DNA from: Desulfomonile tiedjei
GTDB taxonomy: Bacteria > Desulfobacterota > Desulfomonilia > Desulfomonilales > Desulfomonilaceae
Assembly (NCBI GenBank): GCA_016212925.1
Contig: JACRDF010000003.1
Coordinates: 248,001 to 312,000, forward strand
Length of the DNA stretch: 64,000 nt
Direction of reading: 5' to 3'
Positions 1 to 8,486 of the stretch are shown piece by piece (the first letter of the stretch is position 1; each line of letters begins with the position of its first letter). The notes under the pieces are model-generated. The model was not told where the DNA came from and did not search any database. It saw only the letters and a program-made list of their open reading frames with translations. A program made the translations under genes and the position numbers.

Positions 1-1
1 A

Positions 2-172
2 CCCGGAACGCTCGCCCTCACTCTCCGATTGAAATGCGCTTTCTCAATCTACCGCAAGATCTTTGACCGGGGGGCCTGGAATTCGCCTCATGACCTTCAA
101 GTCCTGTTGGATCAACCTCTCCGGAGGTTTCGACAGGACGTCCGGCACCAAGGGAAACCGGTGTCGCTCTAG
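2..172 (+). CDS. C-terminal fragment of an unrecognised protein (5' end outside window)
   Basis: A reading frame open from the window edge runs 56 codons to a TAG at 170-172. The visible tail is rich in Arg, Leu and Phe and contains IYRKIFDRGAWNSP, followed by LLDQPLRRFRQDVRHQ. It looks like protein rather than random sequence and is followed at once by a repeat-bearing intergenic region, as expected for a gene end. I do not recognise the family. The other two forward frames stop sooner, but chance openness over 170 bases cannot be excluded. Confidence 0.35.
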   Translation, partial: PGTLALTLRLKCAFSIYRKIFDRGAWNSPHDLQVLLDQPLRRFRQDVRHQGKPVSL

Positions 173-199
173 AGGACTTTTCATCGTCAAGAATCGCCC

Positions 200-410
200 C
201 TCATAGGAAATGCGCTGTCAAACAATAAATAGTTCGTTGTGTCAGACACGGCCCCGGCAAAGCCCAGGTCCATGGCACCCCTGGGCCGATATTGACCGGC
301 TGTTGGGTGCCACTGACCTGGGCACCGGGTCAGTGTTGCCTTTGTCGCGAAGTCATCTTCACGGTTTGAAAGCGCGGTGGTGTCACGACATGAAGTGGAA
401 GGGATTGAAG
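200..410 (+). repeat. Dispersed ~190-bp repeat, copy A (GGTGCCACTG hairpin core)
   Basis: The core at about 300-335 reads TGTTGGGTGCCACTGACC then GGGCACC and GGTCAGTG, so CACTGACC and GGTCAGTG form a hairpin. Upstream is a tract containing CATGGCACCCCTGGGCC. Downstream is AAGTCATCTTCACGGTTTGA. The same blocks recur in this order near 6.7 kb (inverted), 11.0 kb and 39.9 kb, and in part at 17.7 kb. A 78-codon open frame over this copy is treated as non-coding because its product matches only the other repeat copies. Confidence 0.8.
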
Positions 411-476
411 GAAAACCGGTTTTATGCCATCATCATTGACGAATGAATTGATGCGCACTCTCGGAGGATGACCGCC

Positions 477-803
477 ATGGACAAGATAGAGAACATCCTT
501 TACAGCATTATTCCCTTAGTGCTTATTATCGTTTTTTCTTGGCTGTTCAGCTTACTGGGGTCCAAAATGCGCAAGCAAGGGCAGGAGGCCGAGCCCGCGG
601 GTGAAAAAGAACGAGGTTTCCAGCTTTTCGATATGTTTCCACAGGGTAAGGAGGGAGAAAGCCCTAACGCCGCTTCTTCTCCGGGAATGCCGCGTCAACC
701 TGAAATGATGCAGCCGGATCTTCGCACCGGGATGCCACAGACCGTGACGGGAGCCCCGCCGGCAACGCCAAAGCCCATTGAGCCCAAATGGTGGGGAGCT
801 TGA
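477..803 (+). CDS. Small membrane-anchored hypothetical protein (108 aa)
   Basis: The product begins MDKIENILYSIIPLVLIIVF, giving one N-terminal membrane segment at about residues 7-27. The rest is a low-complexity Pro/Met/Glu-rich tail ending in EPKWWGA. The start at 477 is preferred over the in-frame ATG at 468 because GGAGG at 463-467 lies 9 bases upstream of it. Its TGA overlaps the ATG of the next gene (TGATG at 801-805), so the two are probably translationally coupled. No enzymatic motif is visible. A role as a small inner-membrane accessory protein is inference. Confidence 0.65.
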   Translation: MDKIENILYSIIPLVLIIVFSWLFSLLGSKMRKQGQEAEPAGEKERGFQLFDMFPQGKEGESPNAASSPGMPRQPEMMQPDLRTGMPQTVTGAPPATPKPIEPKWWGA

Positions 804-1393
804 TGCCCGCACGAATGCACCCTGAAACCCTGTTGTACGGCATAGTCGAGAGCAGGATCGTATGGGCTGCTTTGGCGGTCTGTCTCGTCCTGATGGCTAC
901 GCCGTTGATCGGCCGGTCCTGGGCGCAACAGTCGGCCGTAAGCCGATCCAGTGCCGATGAAGCAGCGGAAAAAGGTGGTGAACCGAAAGACGCAGCGGAT
1001 AAAGAGAGTAGCGGAGGACTCTCCTGGGAGATGCCGGGAAGGGTTTCGATCTACGACCTTCAGTTCGGACCCGCGGTGCTCAAGGGTAACGACTGGAAGT
1101 TTCTCGGGAGCAGCCGCACCTTCAATGCCGGCTCGTTCGGGGACCGACTGACTTTGATGGTTCGTTTCTCGTATACTGCATCCAGAGCGGAAATTCCTTT
1201 GAAGTTCGTGATCAGACTTCCCGGTTCAAGGCAGTACGAAGAAACAGTCCGCCTGGCCAGCCCTAAGGGACAATACAGTTACCATTTTACGATTCATCGC
1301 CCCGATGACTTTCTTGGCAGTGGCTCAGTCTATTTGTATTACGGCTTTAGCATAGTTGACGTGCTGGATTTCACCATTATGCCGGGTTCATGA
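803..1393 (+). CDS. Membrane-anchored or exported hypothetical protein (196 aa)
   Basis: Start chosen at ATG 803, which overlaps the upstream stop and has GGGGAG 5-6 bases upstream. Residues about 22-42 (IVWAALAVCLVLMATPLIG, then RSWAQQ) form a membrane segment or signal sequence with a possible AQQ cleavage region. A Glu/Lys/Asp-rich linker follows. The C-terminal 120 residues alternate hydrophobic and polar positions (for example LTLMVRFSYTAS, IPLKFVIRLPGS), suggesting a small periplasmic beta domain. No known family is recognised. It is likely co-transcribed with the preceding small membrane protein. Confidence 0.65.
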   Translation: MPARMHPETLLYGIVESRIVWAALAVCLVLMATPLIGRSWAQQSAVSRSSADEAAEKGGEPKDAADKESSGGLSWEMPGRVSIYDLQFGPAVLKGNDWKFLGSSRTFNAGSFGDRLTLMVRFSYTASRAEIPLKFVIRLPGSRQYEETVRLASPKGQYSYHFTIHRPDDFLGSGSVYLYYGFSIVDVLDFTIMPGS

Positions 1394-1637
1394 TCTTCGG
1401 CAAAATTTTAATGCGGATTCGCGACCGAACGTGGAACATGCGGAGAAGGGACCACGGGCCTTTCTGCGCAGCTTAGTGTCCCCCAAAGCGGTGAGGTATT
1501 AAAGCGGTTGGGGTGAGCTGGTTCCCAGACCGTGCAGGAAGGGGCACTAATCCAGTCTAATATTTTTGAAAGCCCATCCGCATAACACATTGATATGACG
1601 GACACAGTCCCTTGACAAGAATTTGAGCGAGCATCCT

Positions 1638-2387
1638 GTGAGTCAAAAGACAGGGAAATGTCGCGTGGACGCCCTGATGGTCGAAAAGGGCCTCGCATCG
1701 TCGCGTGAGCGGGCGAGGGCCTTGATCATGGAGGGCAAGGTCACCGTGAATGGGGCTGCGGTCGAAAAGCCCGGCAAAGAGGTTTCCACAGACGCCAGCC
1801 TGTTTGTAAAGGAGGACCTGCCGTACGTAAGCCGTGGCGGACTGAAACTCGAGGCCGCACTGGATCGGTTCGGGATAGATCCTTCCGGATTGGGAATCCT
1901 GGACGCGGGAGCTTCAACAGGAGGATTTTCCGACTGCTTGTTGCAGAGAGGCGCGGCTCACATCATCGCTGTAGACGTAGGGTACGGGCAGTTCCATTGG
2001 AAGCTGCGTAACGACCCCAGAGTCACGGTCATAGAACGCAAGAACATCCGATTCCTGGAGATAGGGTCTCTACCTAATCCTGTGGACGCGGCTGTTGCCG
2101 ATCTGTCCTTTATTTCCCTAAAATTGGTACTGCCTAAACTCAAAGAGTTCCTTCCTGTTGGTGGATGGCTTGTCCCTCTGGTAAAACCGCAATTCGAGGC
2201 GGGACGGACTGACGTGGGAAAAGGCGGGGTGGTGAGAGATCCCGGCAAGATCAGGGCAGCGGTGGAAAGCGTCAAGACCTTTGCGAAGGGTTGCGGATTC
2301 CAAGTCCTGGCAGAAATGGAAAGCCCGATAAAAGGACCGAAAGGGAATCGGGAGTTCTTTCTACATTTGAAACGCACAGTTGACTGA
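1638..2387 (+). CDS. tlyA: TlyA family rRNA (cytidine-2'-O)-methyltransferase
   Basis: N-terminal S4 RNA-binding domain (RVDALMVEKGLASSRERA, then EGKVTVNG) followed by an FtsJ-like SAM-dependent methyltransferase domain. The glycine-rich SAM loop is LDAGASTGGFSDCLL and the downstream block is ADLSFISLKLVLP. PLVKPQFEAGR is characteristic of the TlyA/hemolysin A family, which 2'-O-methylates cytidines in 16S and/or 23S rRNA. The length of about 250 residues is normal. Two non-ATG starts are possible, TTG 1623 and GTG 1638. GTG 1638 is chosen because GAGCGAG lies just upstream. The gene stands alone with no operon partner. Confidence 0.9.
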   Translation: MSQKTGKCRVDALMVEKGLASSRERARALIMEGKVTVNGAAVEKPGKEVSTDASLFVKEDLPYVSRGGLKLEAALDRFGIDPSGLGILDAGASTGGFSDCLLQRGAAHIIAVDVGYGQFHWKLRNDPRVTVIERKNIRFLEIGSLPNPVDAAVADLSFISLKLVLPKLKEFLPVGGWLVPLVKPQFEAGRTDVGKGGVVRDPGKIRAAVESVKTFAKGCGFQVLAEMESPIKGPKGNREFFLHLKRTVD

Positions 2388-2513
2388 GTAGCTTCACAGG
2401 TATATGCTCCGCCCGCAAGTATTGTTTCAGGCCTCTTGCTGGACTGGTTTCCACGACAATCACCACATGGGCAATTGCTGACCATTTCATGGGTCTGGGG
2501 CGAAGCCGGCTAA

Positions 2514-4370
2514 ATGAAAACCATAATTCTTGTGATCCTCAATCTGGGCATTGCGTCCTTCTTCATTTTTTTGCTTCGTAAGCCTGGATTGCTCAGCAGC
2601 TACTCGCAGGGCCGTTTCTGGCTTACCTGGCTCGGGTTGGGCGTCATATGCCTGATGGATGAGCTGACCTCGGTCTTTTACGCACCGGCCGAAGCCTATC
2701 GTTTCATCGGGCCGGCGGCCATATTCTTTATAGCCCTGACCTCCCTGCTGATTCGCTACTTCAGCTCCCGGCTGGTAGAGATTGCCAAAATCCTGGAACA
2801 TCACAAGCTGTTCGGAGGCGGGGTATATTCTTTTTCTTATCTGGTACTGGGGCCCGTAGTATCCTTTGTAGCAGTGTCCTCCATAATGGTGGATTTTGTC
2901 CTTACAGCCTGTATTTCAGCCATAAGCGCAGTGGAAAACGTCTCTTCCTTTTTCGGCATGCCACAATACTGGAAGATGATAGCCGGTATGGCTATTGTTT
3001 GGTCCATAGCCGGTTTGAACATTCTAGGCATCCGCGAGAATGTTCGTTTCACCTTCGGCATCTTCATTATGGCAGCATTTGTTTTCCTGAACTTGATTGT
3101 CTCCGGCATTCTCGGTCTGGATCAGGATTCGATCGCCCGTCTGCACAATTCAGTTGCAGCGGGAGCCGATAGCCTGCGGACAGAATCTTTGTTGAACACC
3201 TACGGAATTTTTGTCGCTTCCGTGGCTAGTTGCGTACTCGCTTACTCCGGCGTGGAATCGGTTCTTCAGACTGCGGGTTACGTACGCTCATCCAGAGACA
3301 TCGCAAGAGCGTACATTTTCCTCGCCCTGACGGTCGGGATTGTCACCCCCACTGTTGCCGCCTTGGCCTTGTCCGCGCCTATTGATTTCGCGAAACACGA
3401 GGGTGATCTGATCACTCACTATGCCACCGTGTTGAATGGTCTCCCGTTTGGCGTTGCAGTGGCGGGACTGGCCAGTTTCACCCTCATCATGGCGGTAAAT
3501 ACGGCCTTTGTGGCGTCAAGCGAGCTTATGGAACGTGTGGCGGATCGGTACGGATTTTCGTGGCTCATTGCTACGAATCGAGAGCAGTCCTTGTATCGCA
3601 TACATATAATTAATGCTCTTTTCTTCTCCGGCATCATTATTTTCACTGGTGGAAGCCAAATGATCCTGGCGGACATGTACGCCATCGGACTGCTTGCATG
3701 CTTCTCCATCAACCTGGGGTCGCTAATAATATATCGTTACTTTATGGGGACCAAAGAGGTGATCCACTACCTCGGCGGCCGCACCGGCACGGTAATATTA
3801 TTCGTGATTTTCTTGAGTTGCTTTGGTTTCCTTGCTTGGCACAAGCCTCATGGCACCGAACTGTGGGCAATTGTGACGGGCATTGTGCTGGTGAGCGGTC
3901 TGATCGTTGCCCGAACTAGAGCGCCGGAAATCAGGGCTGTACAAGCCACTGACACTCACATGGACCTGGTGCTGTTTCTTGCTGAATCACCGGAAAAAGA
4001 GATCCAGCTCATCTTCCGCAGACCCAGAGAAGAGGCCCTGACGTCAATGAAGCACAACGAGGCATACATCAGCTTTTACAATCCTCGGCAGGGCGCTCCG
4101 GCCAAGTTGGCGCCAAATCACTTCCGATTTGCCTTGATCAAGGGAAGTCTTTACCAGGACATGGTGGCGCTTCTGAAAGTAGTAGAATACGAGTTGCCGC
4201 ACCGGAAGGTAGTGATCCATTTCGGCTGGCCGTTATCTTCTTGGCTGGATCGTATGGCCATCGGCGTTATGGTGTTTAATATCATGCGTATGCCCAGACG
4301 GTTCCCTAACTTTGACTTCCACATCGACTATTCAAGCGAGTCGTTTCGGAAGCCCAACACCCCAAAATAA
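2514..4370 (+). CDS. APC-superfamily amino-acid permease-like transporter with C-terminal soluble domain
   Basis: 618 residues with about 12 hydrophobic segments across the first 480. The features are those of the amino acid-polyamine-cation family: HHKLFGGGVYSFSYLVLGP near the first segments, SIAGLNILGIRENVRF mid-protein and LAYSGVESVLQTAGYVRSSRDIARAY before the later helices. The last 130 residues are hydrophilic (from about TDTHMDLVLFLAESPEKEIQ) and form a cytoplasmic domain of unknown role. The substrate cannot be told from sequence; an amino acid is the family default. ATG start. A weak GGGCGAAG lies upstream. It stands alone between tlyA and an opposite-strand gene. Confidence 0.8.
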   Translation: MKTIILVILNLGIASFFIFLLRKPGLLSSYSQGRFWLTWLGLGVICLMDELTSVFYAPAEAYRFIGPAAIFFIALTSLLIRYFSSRLVEIAKILEHHKLFGGGVYSFSYLVLGPVVSFVAVSSIMVDFVLTACISAISAVENVSSFFGMPQYWKMIAGMAIVWSIAGLNILGIRENVRFTFGIFIMAAFVFLNLIVSGILGLDQDSIARLHNSVAAGADSLRTESLLNTYGIFVASVASCVLAYSGVESVLQTAGYVRSSRDIARAYIFLALTVGIVTPTVAALALSAPIDFAKHEGDLITHYATVLNGLPFGVAVAGLASFTLIMAVNTAFVASSELMERVADRYGFSWLIATNREQSLYRIHIINALFFSGIIIFTGGSQMILADMYAIGLLACFSINLGSLIIYRYFMGTKEVIHYLGGRTGTVILFVIFLSCFGFLAWHKPHGTELWAIVTGIVLVSGLIVARTRAPEIRAVQATDTHMDLVLFLAESPEKEIQLIFRRPREEALTSMKHNEAYISFYNPRQGAPAKLAPNHFRFALIKGSLYQDMVALLKVVEYELPHRKVVIHFGWPLSSWLDRMAIGVMVFNIMRMPRRFPNFDFHIDYSSESFRKPNTPK

Positions 4371-4486
4371 ACGCCCGAACTGCGGTTCCGCCGTACCTCC
4401 AACAGTTTGGGTATGGCGCGCCTATACGGGCACGCTGCCGGAAGCCCTTTCTCTGCAAACAGTTCCGCGGCCTGTTGGAACCACGC

Positions 4487-4735
4487 CTAGGCCTGTCTTC
4501 TGAACTGGAAGTACGTGCCCAGAGTAGGTATAAACGTCAGCCCCGCGAGTATTACCGCGTAGGCCAGATCCGTGTACAATTCCAGTTCTATGTAGGACGC
4601 GGCAGTAAGAGGACTGCTGAACAGCCCGCTCAGGATTCTCAACAATACCAGCGCCAGCGGGATACCAAAGAAAAATGAACATAACACGCCGACCGCCTCA
4701 AACATATGCCACGCATTTTGTGCATCCTCGCTCAT
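4487..4735 (-). CDS. Small two-helix membrane protein (82 aa), unknown function
   Basis: The product begins MSEDAQNAWHMFEAVGVLCS and has two hydrophobic stretches, at about residues 12-34 (VGVLCSFFFGIPLALVLLRIL) and 55-72 (YAVILAGLTFIPTLGTYF). The start at 4735 is chosen because GGGG lies 8 bases upstream. A GTG three codons earlier overlaps that ribosome site. No family is recognised. It is convergent with the APC permease gene and separated from it by about 115 bases. Confidence 0.55.
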   Translation of the reverse strand: MSEDAQNAWHMFEAVGVLCSFFFGIPLALVLLRILSGLFSSPLTAASYIELELYTDLAYAVILAGLTFIPTLGTYFQFRRQA

Positions 4736-4930
4736 GAATTTCACCCCTTCCCATCTTGCTCTGTTAAGAAACTAATGCCTGAGAATAGCGTTGTCCAGGT
4801 CACTGTCACGAGCAGGACGTGGACTCTTCTTTGGCTGTTCCGCGTGGAAAATGCCCAGTCGGAATCGGTCGACGGAAAAAAAAAAGACAAGGCCTGTCAC
4901 ACCACCCTATGGCAGAATGTCTAAAGTAAC

Positions 4931-5054
4931 GTAACCGTTCACCGGGACGGTCTTAAGGCCTTAGAATCACGATGGGGGAGGCTTGGAGGGGGAGATGGTC
5001 TCCCCCTCCATCCCCACCGGGCGCAGAGCCGCCTCAAGCCCGGTGAACGATTAC
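4931..5054. mobile_element. Non-autonomous IS66-like mini-element (MITE), copy 1
   Basis: A 16-bp terminal inverted repeat with one mismatch: GTAACCGTTCACCGGG at 4931-4946, against the complement of 5039-5054. It is flanked by a perfect 8-bp direct repeat, AAAGTAAC, at 4923-4930 and 5055-5062. Ends starting GTAA and 8-bp target duplications are known traits of IS66-family elements. The 124-bp interior carries no gene but has a perfect 12-bp hairpin (4984-4995 with 4999-5010). Two further elements with related ends occur at 35.6 and 44.0 kb. Confidence 0.75.
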
Positions 5055-5163
5055 AAAGTAACGAATGCCGGCTGCTCCTTTTCACAGCATTCGTGCAAGC
5101 AAATACATCAAGCAGTCTGGTAGTAGCTCTGCAAGCCTAAAACGAGACGAGGATTTGAACTCA

Positions 5164-6009
5164 ATGGAACCATCTACCGAAATTTTAATTCAGCAGGCGA
5201 TACAAGGGGACAAGACCTCTCTTGAAGCGCTTGTTCGACAAATTCAGGACAGAATCTACGGACTGGCCATGCGAATGCTCGGACGCCCTGTGGACGCTGA
5301 GGATGCAACTCAGGAGATCCTCGTAAAGATCGTCACTCATCTTGGGAGTTTCCGGCAAGACAGCAGCTTCTCCACATGGTGTTTTCGGATTGCCGCCAAT
5401 CACCTGCTCACCACTCGCAAGCGCTGGGCCGAGCGTATCGAACTCACCTTCGAGAAATGTGAGGAAGAGATCGATAGAGGATTAGCTCATGCCTGGACAG
5501 AATGTGCCCCCCAAGCTGAACAAGGCCTCATGGTGGAGGACGTGATGCTAAGTTGCATGCAGGGGTTTCTGCTGTGTCTCGAAAGGGACCTTCGCATCAC
5601 CTACATTCTGGGAGAGATTTTTGAGGTCAACAGCAGCGAAGGTGCACAGATCCTGAGTATCACTGCGGCAGCGTTCCGCAAACGTCTCTCCAGGGCCCGC
5701 TCGCTGCTGAGGGATTTTATGCAAGCTAATTGTGGCTTGATTAAAGAATCGAATCCTTGCCGATGTGAGCGCCAAATCCCTTATGCTGTCAAGGCCGGGT
5801 TTCTGAATCCTAAGAAGCCTCTCTTCGCGGCTCATCCGCGTCGTAACAATCACCATCGCTCGATCTTGGAAGGTCTCGAGGAAATAGCCGAGTTGCAGCG
5901 GGTCGCGGTTCTATTCCGCCGGCACCCCGAATACTCTGCCCCCGACTCATTCGTCGAGAGCGTCCGCCGGCTCATCGATTCCGAGCATTTCAAAATCTTG
6001 CAGGTTTAG
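5164..6009 (+). CDS. ECF-type RNA polymerase sigma factor with C-terminal extension
   Basis: 281 residues from ATG 5164. Region 2 is RIYGLAMRMLGRPVDAEDATQ plus SFSTWCFRIAANHLLTTRKR. Region 4 is ITYILGEIFEVNSSEGAQIL followed by the helix-turn-helix AAFRKRLSRARSLLRDFM. An extension of about 95 residues begins NCGLIKESNPCRCERQIPYA and is rich in Cys, Arg and His at its start; similar CGL-NPCRC tails are known in some ECF groups. The earlier in-frame ATG at 5065 is unlikely because it abuts the mobile element and its leader has no sigma homology. No anti-sigma gene is adjacent; the next gene, 87 bases downstream, is a TIGR04076-like protein. Confidence 0.85.
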   Translation: MEPSTEILIQQAIQGDKTSLEALVRQIQDRIYGLAMRMLGRPVDAEDATQEILVKIVTHLGSFRQDSSFSTWCFRIAANHLLTTRKRWAERIELTFEKCEEEIDRGLAHAWTECAPQAEQGLMVEDVMLSCMQGFLLCLERDLRITYILGEIFEVNSSEGAQILSITAAAFRKRLSRARSLLRDFMQANCGLIKESNPCRCERQIPYAVKAGFLNPKKPLFAAHPRRNNHHRSILEGLEEIAELQRVAVLFRRHPEYSAPDSFVESVRRLIDSEHFKILQV

Positions 6010-6096
6010 AAGTAACCAATACGGGATTGTCCAACCATCCTACATGGTTGTGCTGAATCAAGTTCTGTTTCAAAAAACTCGCAAAGGAGAGACATC

Positions 6097-6528
6097 ATGA
6101 AAGTTGATGAAAGTGTATGGACTTATTTTCAAAAACACCTTGGCTACTCTGACGAGGAGATGGTCAGGTTCAAAGAAGATCCCAGGAATCAGGAGGCCAT
6201 TGTCAAGGGCGCGGAACTGATGAACAAGACCATTGTGGCCGAAGTGGTCCAATCACATGGATGCAACAGCCGGCACAAGGTCGGGGACAAGTTCTATCTG
6301 GACGGAGTAGGAAATCTTATTTCCAAGCTCTGCCCCGAACGAATGTGTTTGTACGCGGTCAGCGCTTTGAAGCCGATTGTGTTCGCTGCAAACGAACTGC
6401 TCTACGCAGGCCAGGACCCTGGACAGATTCGATTCAAACGGTGGGGCTGCGGCGATGTCGGATTAGAGTGCGGTGGATGGGGGAAAATCGTGATGGAAGT
6501 CAAAGTAGTGGATCGCGAGGCACAGTAG
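6097..6528 (+). CDS. TIGR04076-like small protein
   Basis: 143 residues with a strong AAAGGAGAG ribosome site just upstream of ATG 6097. The C-terminal two thirds (SHGCNSRHKVGDKFYLDG, then GNLISKLCPERMCLYAVSAL and FKRWGCGDVGL) resembles the TIGR04076 family of short Cys-containing proteins of unknown function: HKVGD, a LCP-containing segment and a basic-aromatic tract before a final strand. The N-terminal 45 residues (YFQKHLGYSDEEMVRFKEDP) form an added helical segment. It sits just downstream of the ECF sigma gene and is followed by a terminator, so it is probably the last gene of a two-gene unit. Ligand and function are unknown. Confidence 0.7.
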   Translation: MKVDESVWTYFQKHLGYSDEEMVRFKEDPRNQEAIVKGAELMNKTIVAEVVQSHGCNSRHKVGDKFYLDGVGNLISKLCPERMCLYAVSALKPIVFAANELLYAGQDPGQIRFKRWGCGDVGLECGGWGKIVMEVKVVDREAQ

Positions 6529-6537
6529 ATAGGATGC

Positions 6538-6576
6538 AGGGAGAACATCTATACGAAAATGTTCTCCCTCAGTTTT
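6538..6576 (+). terminator. Rho-independent terminator after the sigma/TIGR04076 unit
   Basis: Perfect 11-bp inverted repeat AGGGAGAACAT / ATGTTCTCCCT (6538-6548 and 6559-6569) with a 10-base loop, followed by CAGTTTT. It starts 10 bases after the stop codon at 6528. Confidence 0.75.
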
Positions 6577-6589
6577 GACGTTGATGACG

Positions 6590-6785
6590 ATTGACGCAAC
6601 CTGAAGCAAGGCCTGATACCAACACGCTTTCAAACTGTGAAGATGACCTCCCAGCAAAAGCAGCACTGACCTGGTCCCCAGGTCAGTGGCACCCAACAGC
6701 CCGTCAATATCGGCCCAGGGGTGCCATGGATGTCGGAAGCTCATACGTGGCACCAAATCTGCCCGGCATTTTCATTGTTCGTTGT
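6590..6785 (-). repeat. Dispersed ~190-bp repeat, copy B (inverted)
   Basis: Read on the minus strand this copy contains the CATGGCACCCCTGGGCC block, then GGCTGTTGGGTGCCACTGACC, the hairpin partner GGTCAGTG and GTCATCTTCACAGTTTGA, in the same order as copy A. The rest of 6786-7025 shows no convincing gene. An 85-codon frame there (6721-6978) partly overlaps the repeat and is rejected. Confidence 0.75.
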
Positions 6786-7025
6786 GGGGATTTTCGGCAT
6801 GACGGTTGGTATGGACCGGAACTCCGCGGCATCTGCAATACCCGACAAATTAACAAAACAGTCCGTTGCGCCAAAAGACTCCCTCGGATATTGTCTTGGG
6901 AACCCATCCGTGTTAGCTTTTTTTCAAGCACAAAACCCCACCGGACCGAGAACAAAAAAGGACGAAACAAGCTGGTGACAAGGCTGACCTTTTGACCTTT
7001 TTGTGAAGCAACGGATGAAGCCGGA

Positions 7026-8465
7026 ATGCTCAGAATCATTATCGTCCTCCTGGTTCACGGAATCATTCTTCTTCCAATGCAGTGGTATGCAATCCGGGCA
7101 ATCAGGAAGGATGTCATTCAGACCAGAGGCGCCTTCTCCCGGAGGGGCCTGGTTTATATCATCCTTATTTTGGTAGCCGCCAATTATGCCGTTCTTTGTC
7201 TAACGCTCTTTGGTACTCCTTTTAACCCGCACGACTTTCTCGGCCGACAATTTTTGGCCATAGCGTACTTCAGTTACCTGTTGCTGGTTGCCGGATTTTG
7301 CATTTCCTTCGTGGGCCTTAAGGCCCTCGGCCGCGCCATGAGGTTACTGAGGCGGTTCTTCCGAAAGCCCAAGCCGGTCCGCGACACGGGTAGACTCCGC
7401 GAGAGCCCACGCCCAATTGATGAAAAGGTTTTTGCGGAGAAGGAACGTGGGGTCATTTCAGAGAAACCCGAAGCCGTTCCGCAGGGCTCAGACACTTATC
7501 CTTCGGTTCATGAGGCCAAACAACTGCCGCAGATCCATTTACACGACATATCGAGACGTTCGTTTCTCAGATGGGCTGGAGCCGCAGGCATGGCAGCATC
7601 GGCCGGCGCGATGGGCTACGGTTTGAGCGAGGCCTATCAAAGCCCTGTGATTAACGAGTTCGAGTTGTCTCATCCGTCGTTGTACGGTTTGCAGAAGCGC
7701 GTCTCCTTCATTCAGGTAACCGATCTCCATTTTAGCTGGTTTTTCGGTCCAACCGAGCTGGAAAGACTGGTAGAGCGGCTTAATTCCATTGAAGGTCACG
7801 CCGTAGTCTTTACAGGCGATGTTTTCCATTCTCGGTACACTCCGGTGGAAAGCTCCGAGCCGATACTGAGAAAACTCGTTCCGAGGCAGTACGGCAACTA
7901 CGTTATCATGGGCAACCACGAGCGCTACGTCCGCACCGAGCGTTCCCTCGCGAGCTTCCGCAGAAGTAATCTTACTCATCTTGGGGACAAGTGGATTTCT
8001 TTCGAGGATCAAGGGGCCGCAATCCATTTGGGCGGTCTGGACGATGTCCTGGCGGACTGGGTGCCTACCCCTGAATCCCAAATATTCCGCACACTAATGG
8101 ATGGATCTCCTTCCGGTCCGGGCATGCGCATATTACTTTGCCACCGCCCCTCCATTCTGCCTCTCGCTGCTTACGGCAGGATAGACCTTGTGTTGGCAGG
8201 CCATACTCATGGCGGCCAGATGATCATTCCTTGGCCTGAGCGCCCCAGAGGCCTGACTGCTGCCGGCCTTCTGTCACCCTATACTCACGGCTGGTACAAG
8301 AAGTTTGGATGCAGGATGTATCTGAATAGAGGAGCGGGGCTGGTGTTCTTCCCGTGGCGAATCAATTGCCCGCCGGAAATCGGTGTCTTCCATTTGGTAG
8401 CCCCTTCTCATAAGAAGGGCGAAGAGCGTGTTTCTACGGTGCGAAGAATCGGCGGGTCCTCGTAA
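7026..8465 (+). CDS. Membrane-tethered calcineurin-like metallophosphoesterase
   Basis: 479 residues. The first 100 contain three hydrophobic helices (about 3-20, 41-62, 75-100). A charged linker follows, then a second targeting-like segment at 177-200 beginning SRRSFLRWAGAAGMAAS, which resembles a twin-arginine signal. The C-terminal half is a metallophosphoesterase with D233-x-H235 (VTDLHFSW), G264-D265, G296-N297-H298 and G392-H393-T-H395, plus H373 in LCHRP. These are the metal ligands of the family, as in YkuE-like enzymes acting on phospholipid headgroups or UDP-sugars. The substrate is not evident. ATG start with a weak GAAGCCGGA upstream. The catalytic domain probably faces the periplasm. 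Confidence 0.85.
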   Translation: MLRIIIVLLVHGIILLPMQWYAIRAIRKDVIQTRGAFSRRGLVYIILILVAANYAVLCLTLFGTPFNPHDFLGRQFLAIAYFSYLLLVAGFCISFVGLKALGRAMRLLRRFFRKPKPVRDTGRLRESPRPIDEKVFAEKERGVISEKPEAVPQGSDTYPSVHEAKQLPQIHLHDISRRSFLRWAGAAGMAASAGAMGYGLSEAYQSPVINEFELSHPSLYGLQKRVSFIQVTDLHFSWFFGPTELERLVERLNSIEGHAVVFTGDVFHSRYTPVESSEPILRKLVPRQYGNYVIMGNHERYVRTERSLASFRRSNLTHLGDKWISFEDQGAAIHLGGLDDVLADWVPTPESQIFRTLMDGSPSGPGMRILLCHRPSILPLAAYGRIDLVLAGHTHGGQMIIPWPERPRGLTAAGLLSPYTHGWYKKFGCRMYLNRGAGLVFFPWRINCPPEIGVFHLVAPSHKKGEERVSTVRRIGGSS

Positions 8466-8486
8466 GCACGGCCTTTACCTTCCACT

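Noticed and set aside
210-446. 78-codon frame at the left edge
   Set aside because: It lies on copy A of the dispersed repeat, and the same peptide pieces appear only in other repeat copies.
5065-5163. N-terminal extension of the ECF sigma factor
   Set aside because: The sequence begins next to the mini-element target duplication, lacks a ribosome site and has no sigma homology.
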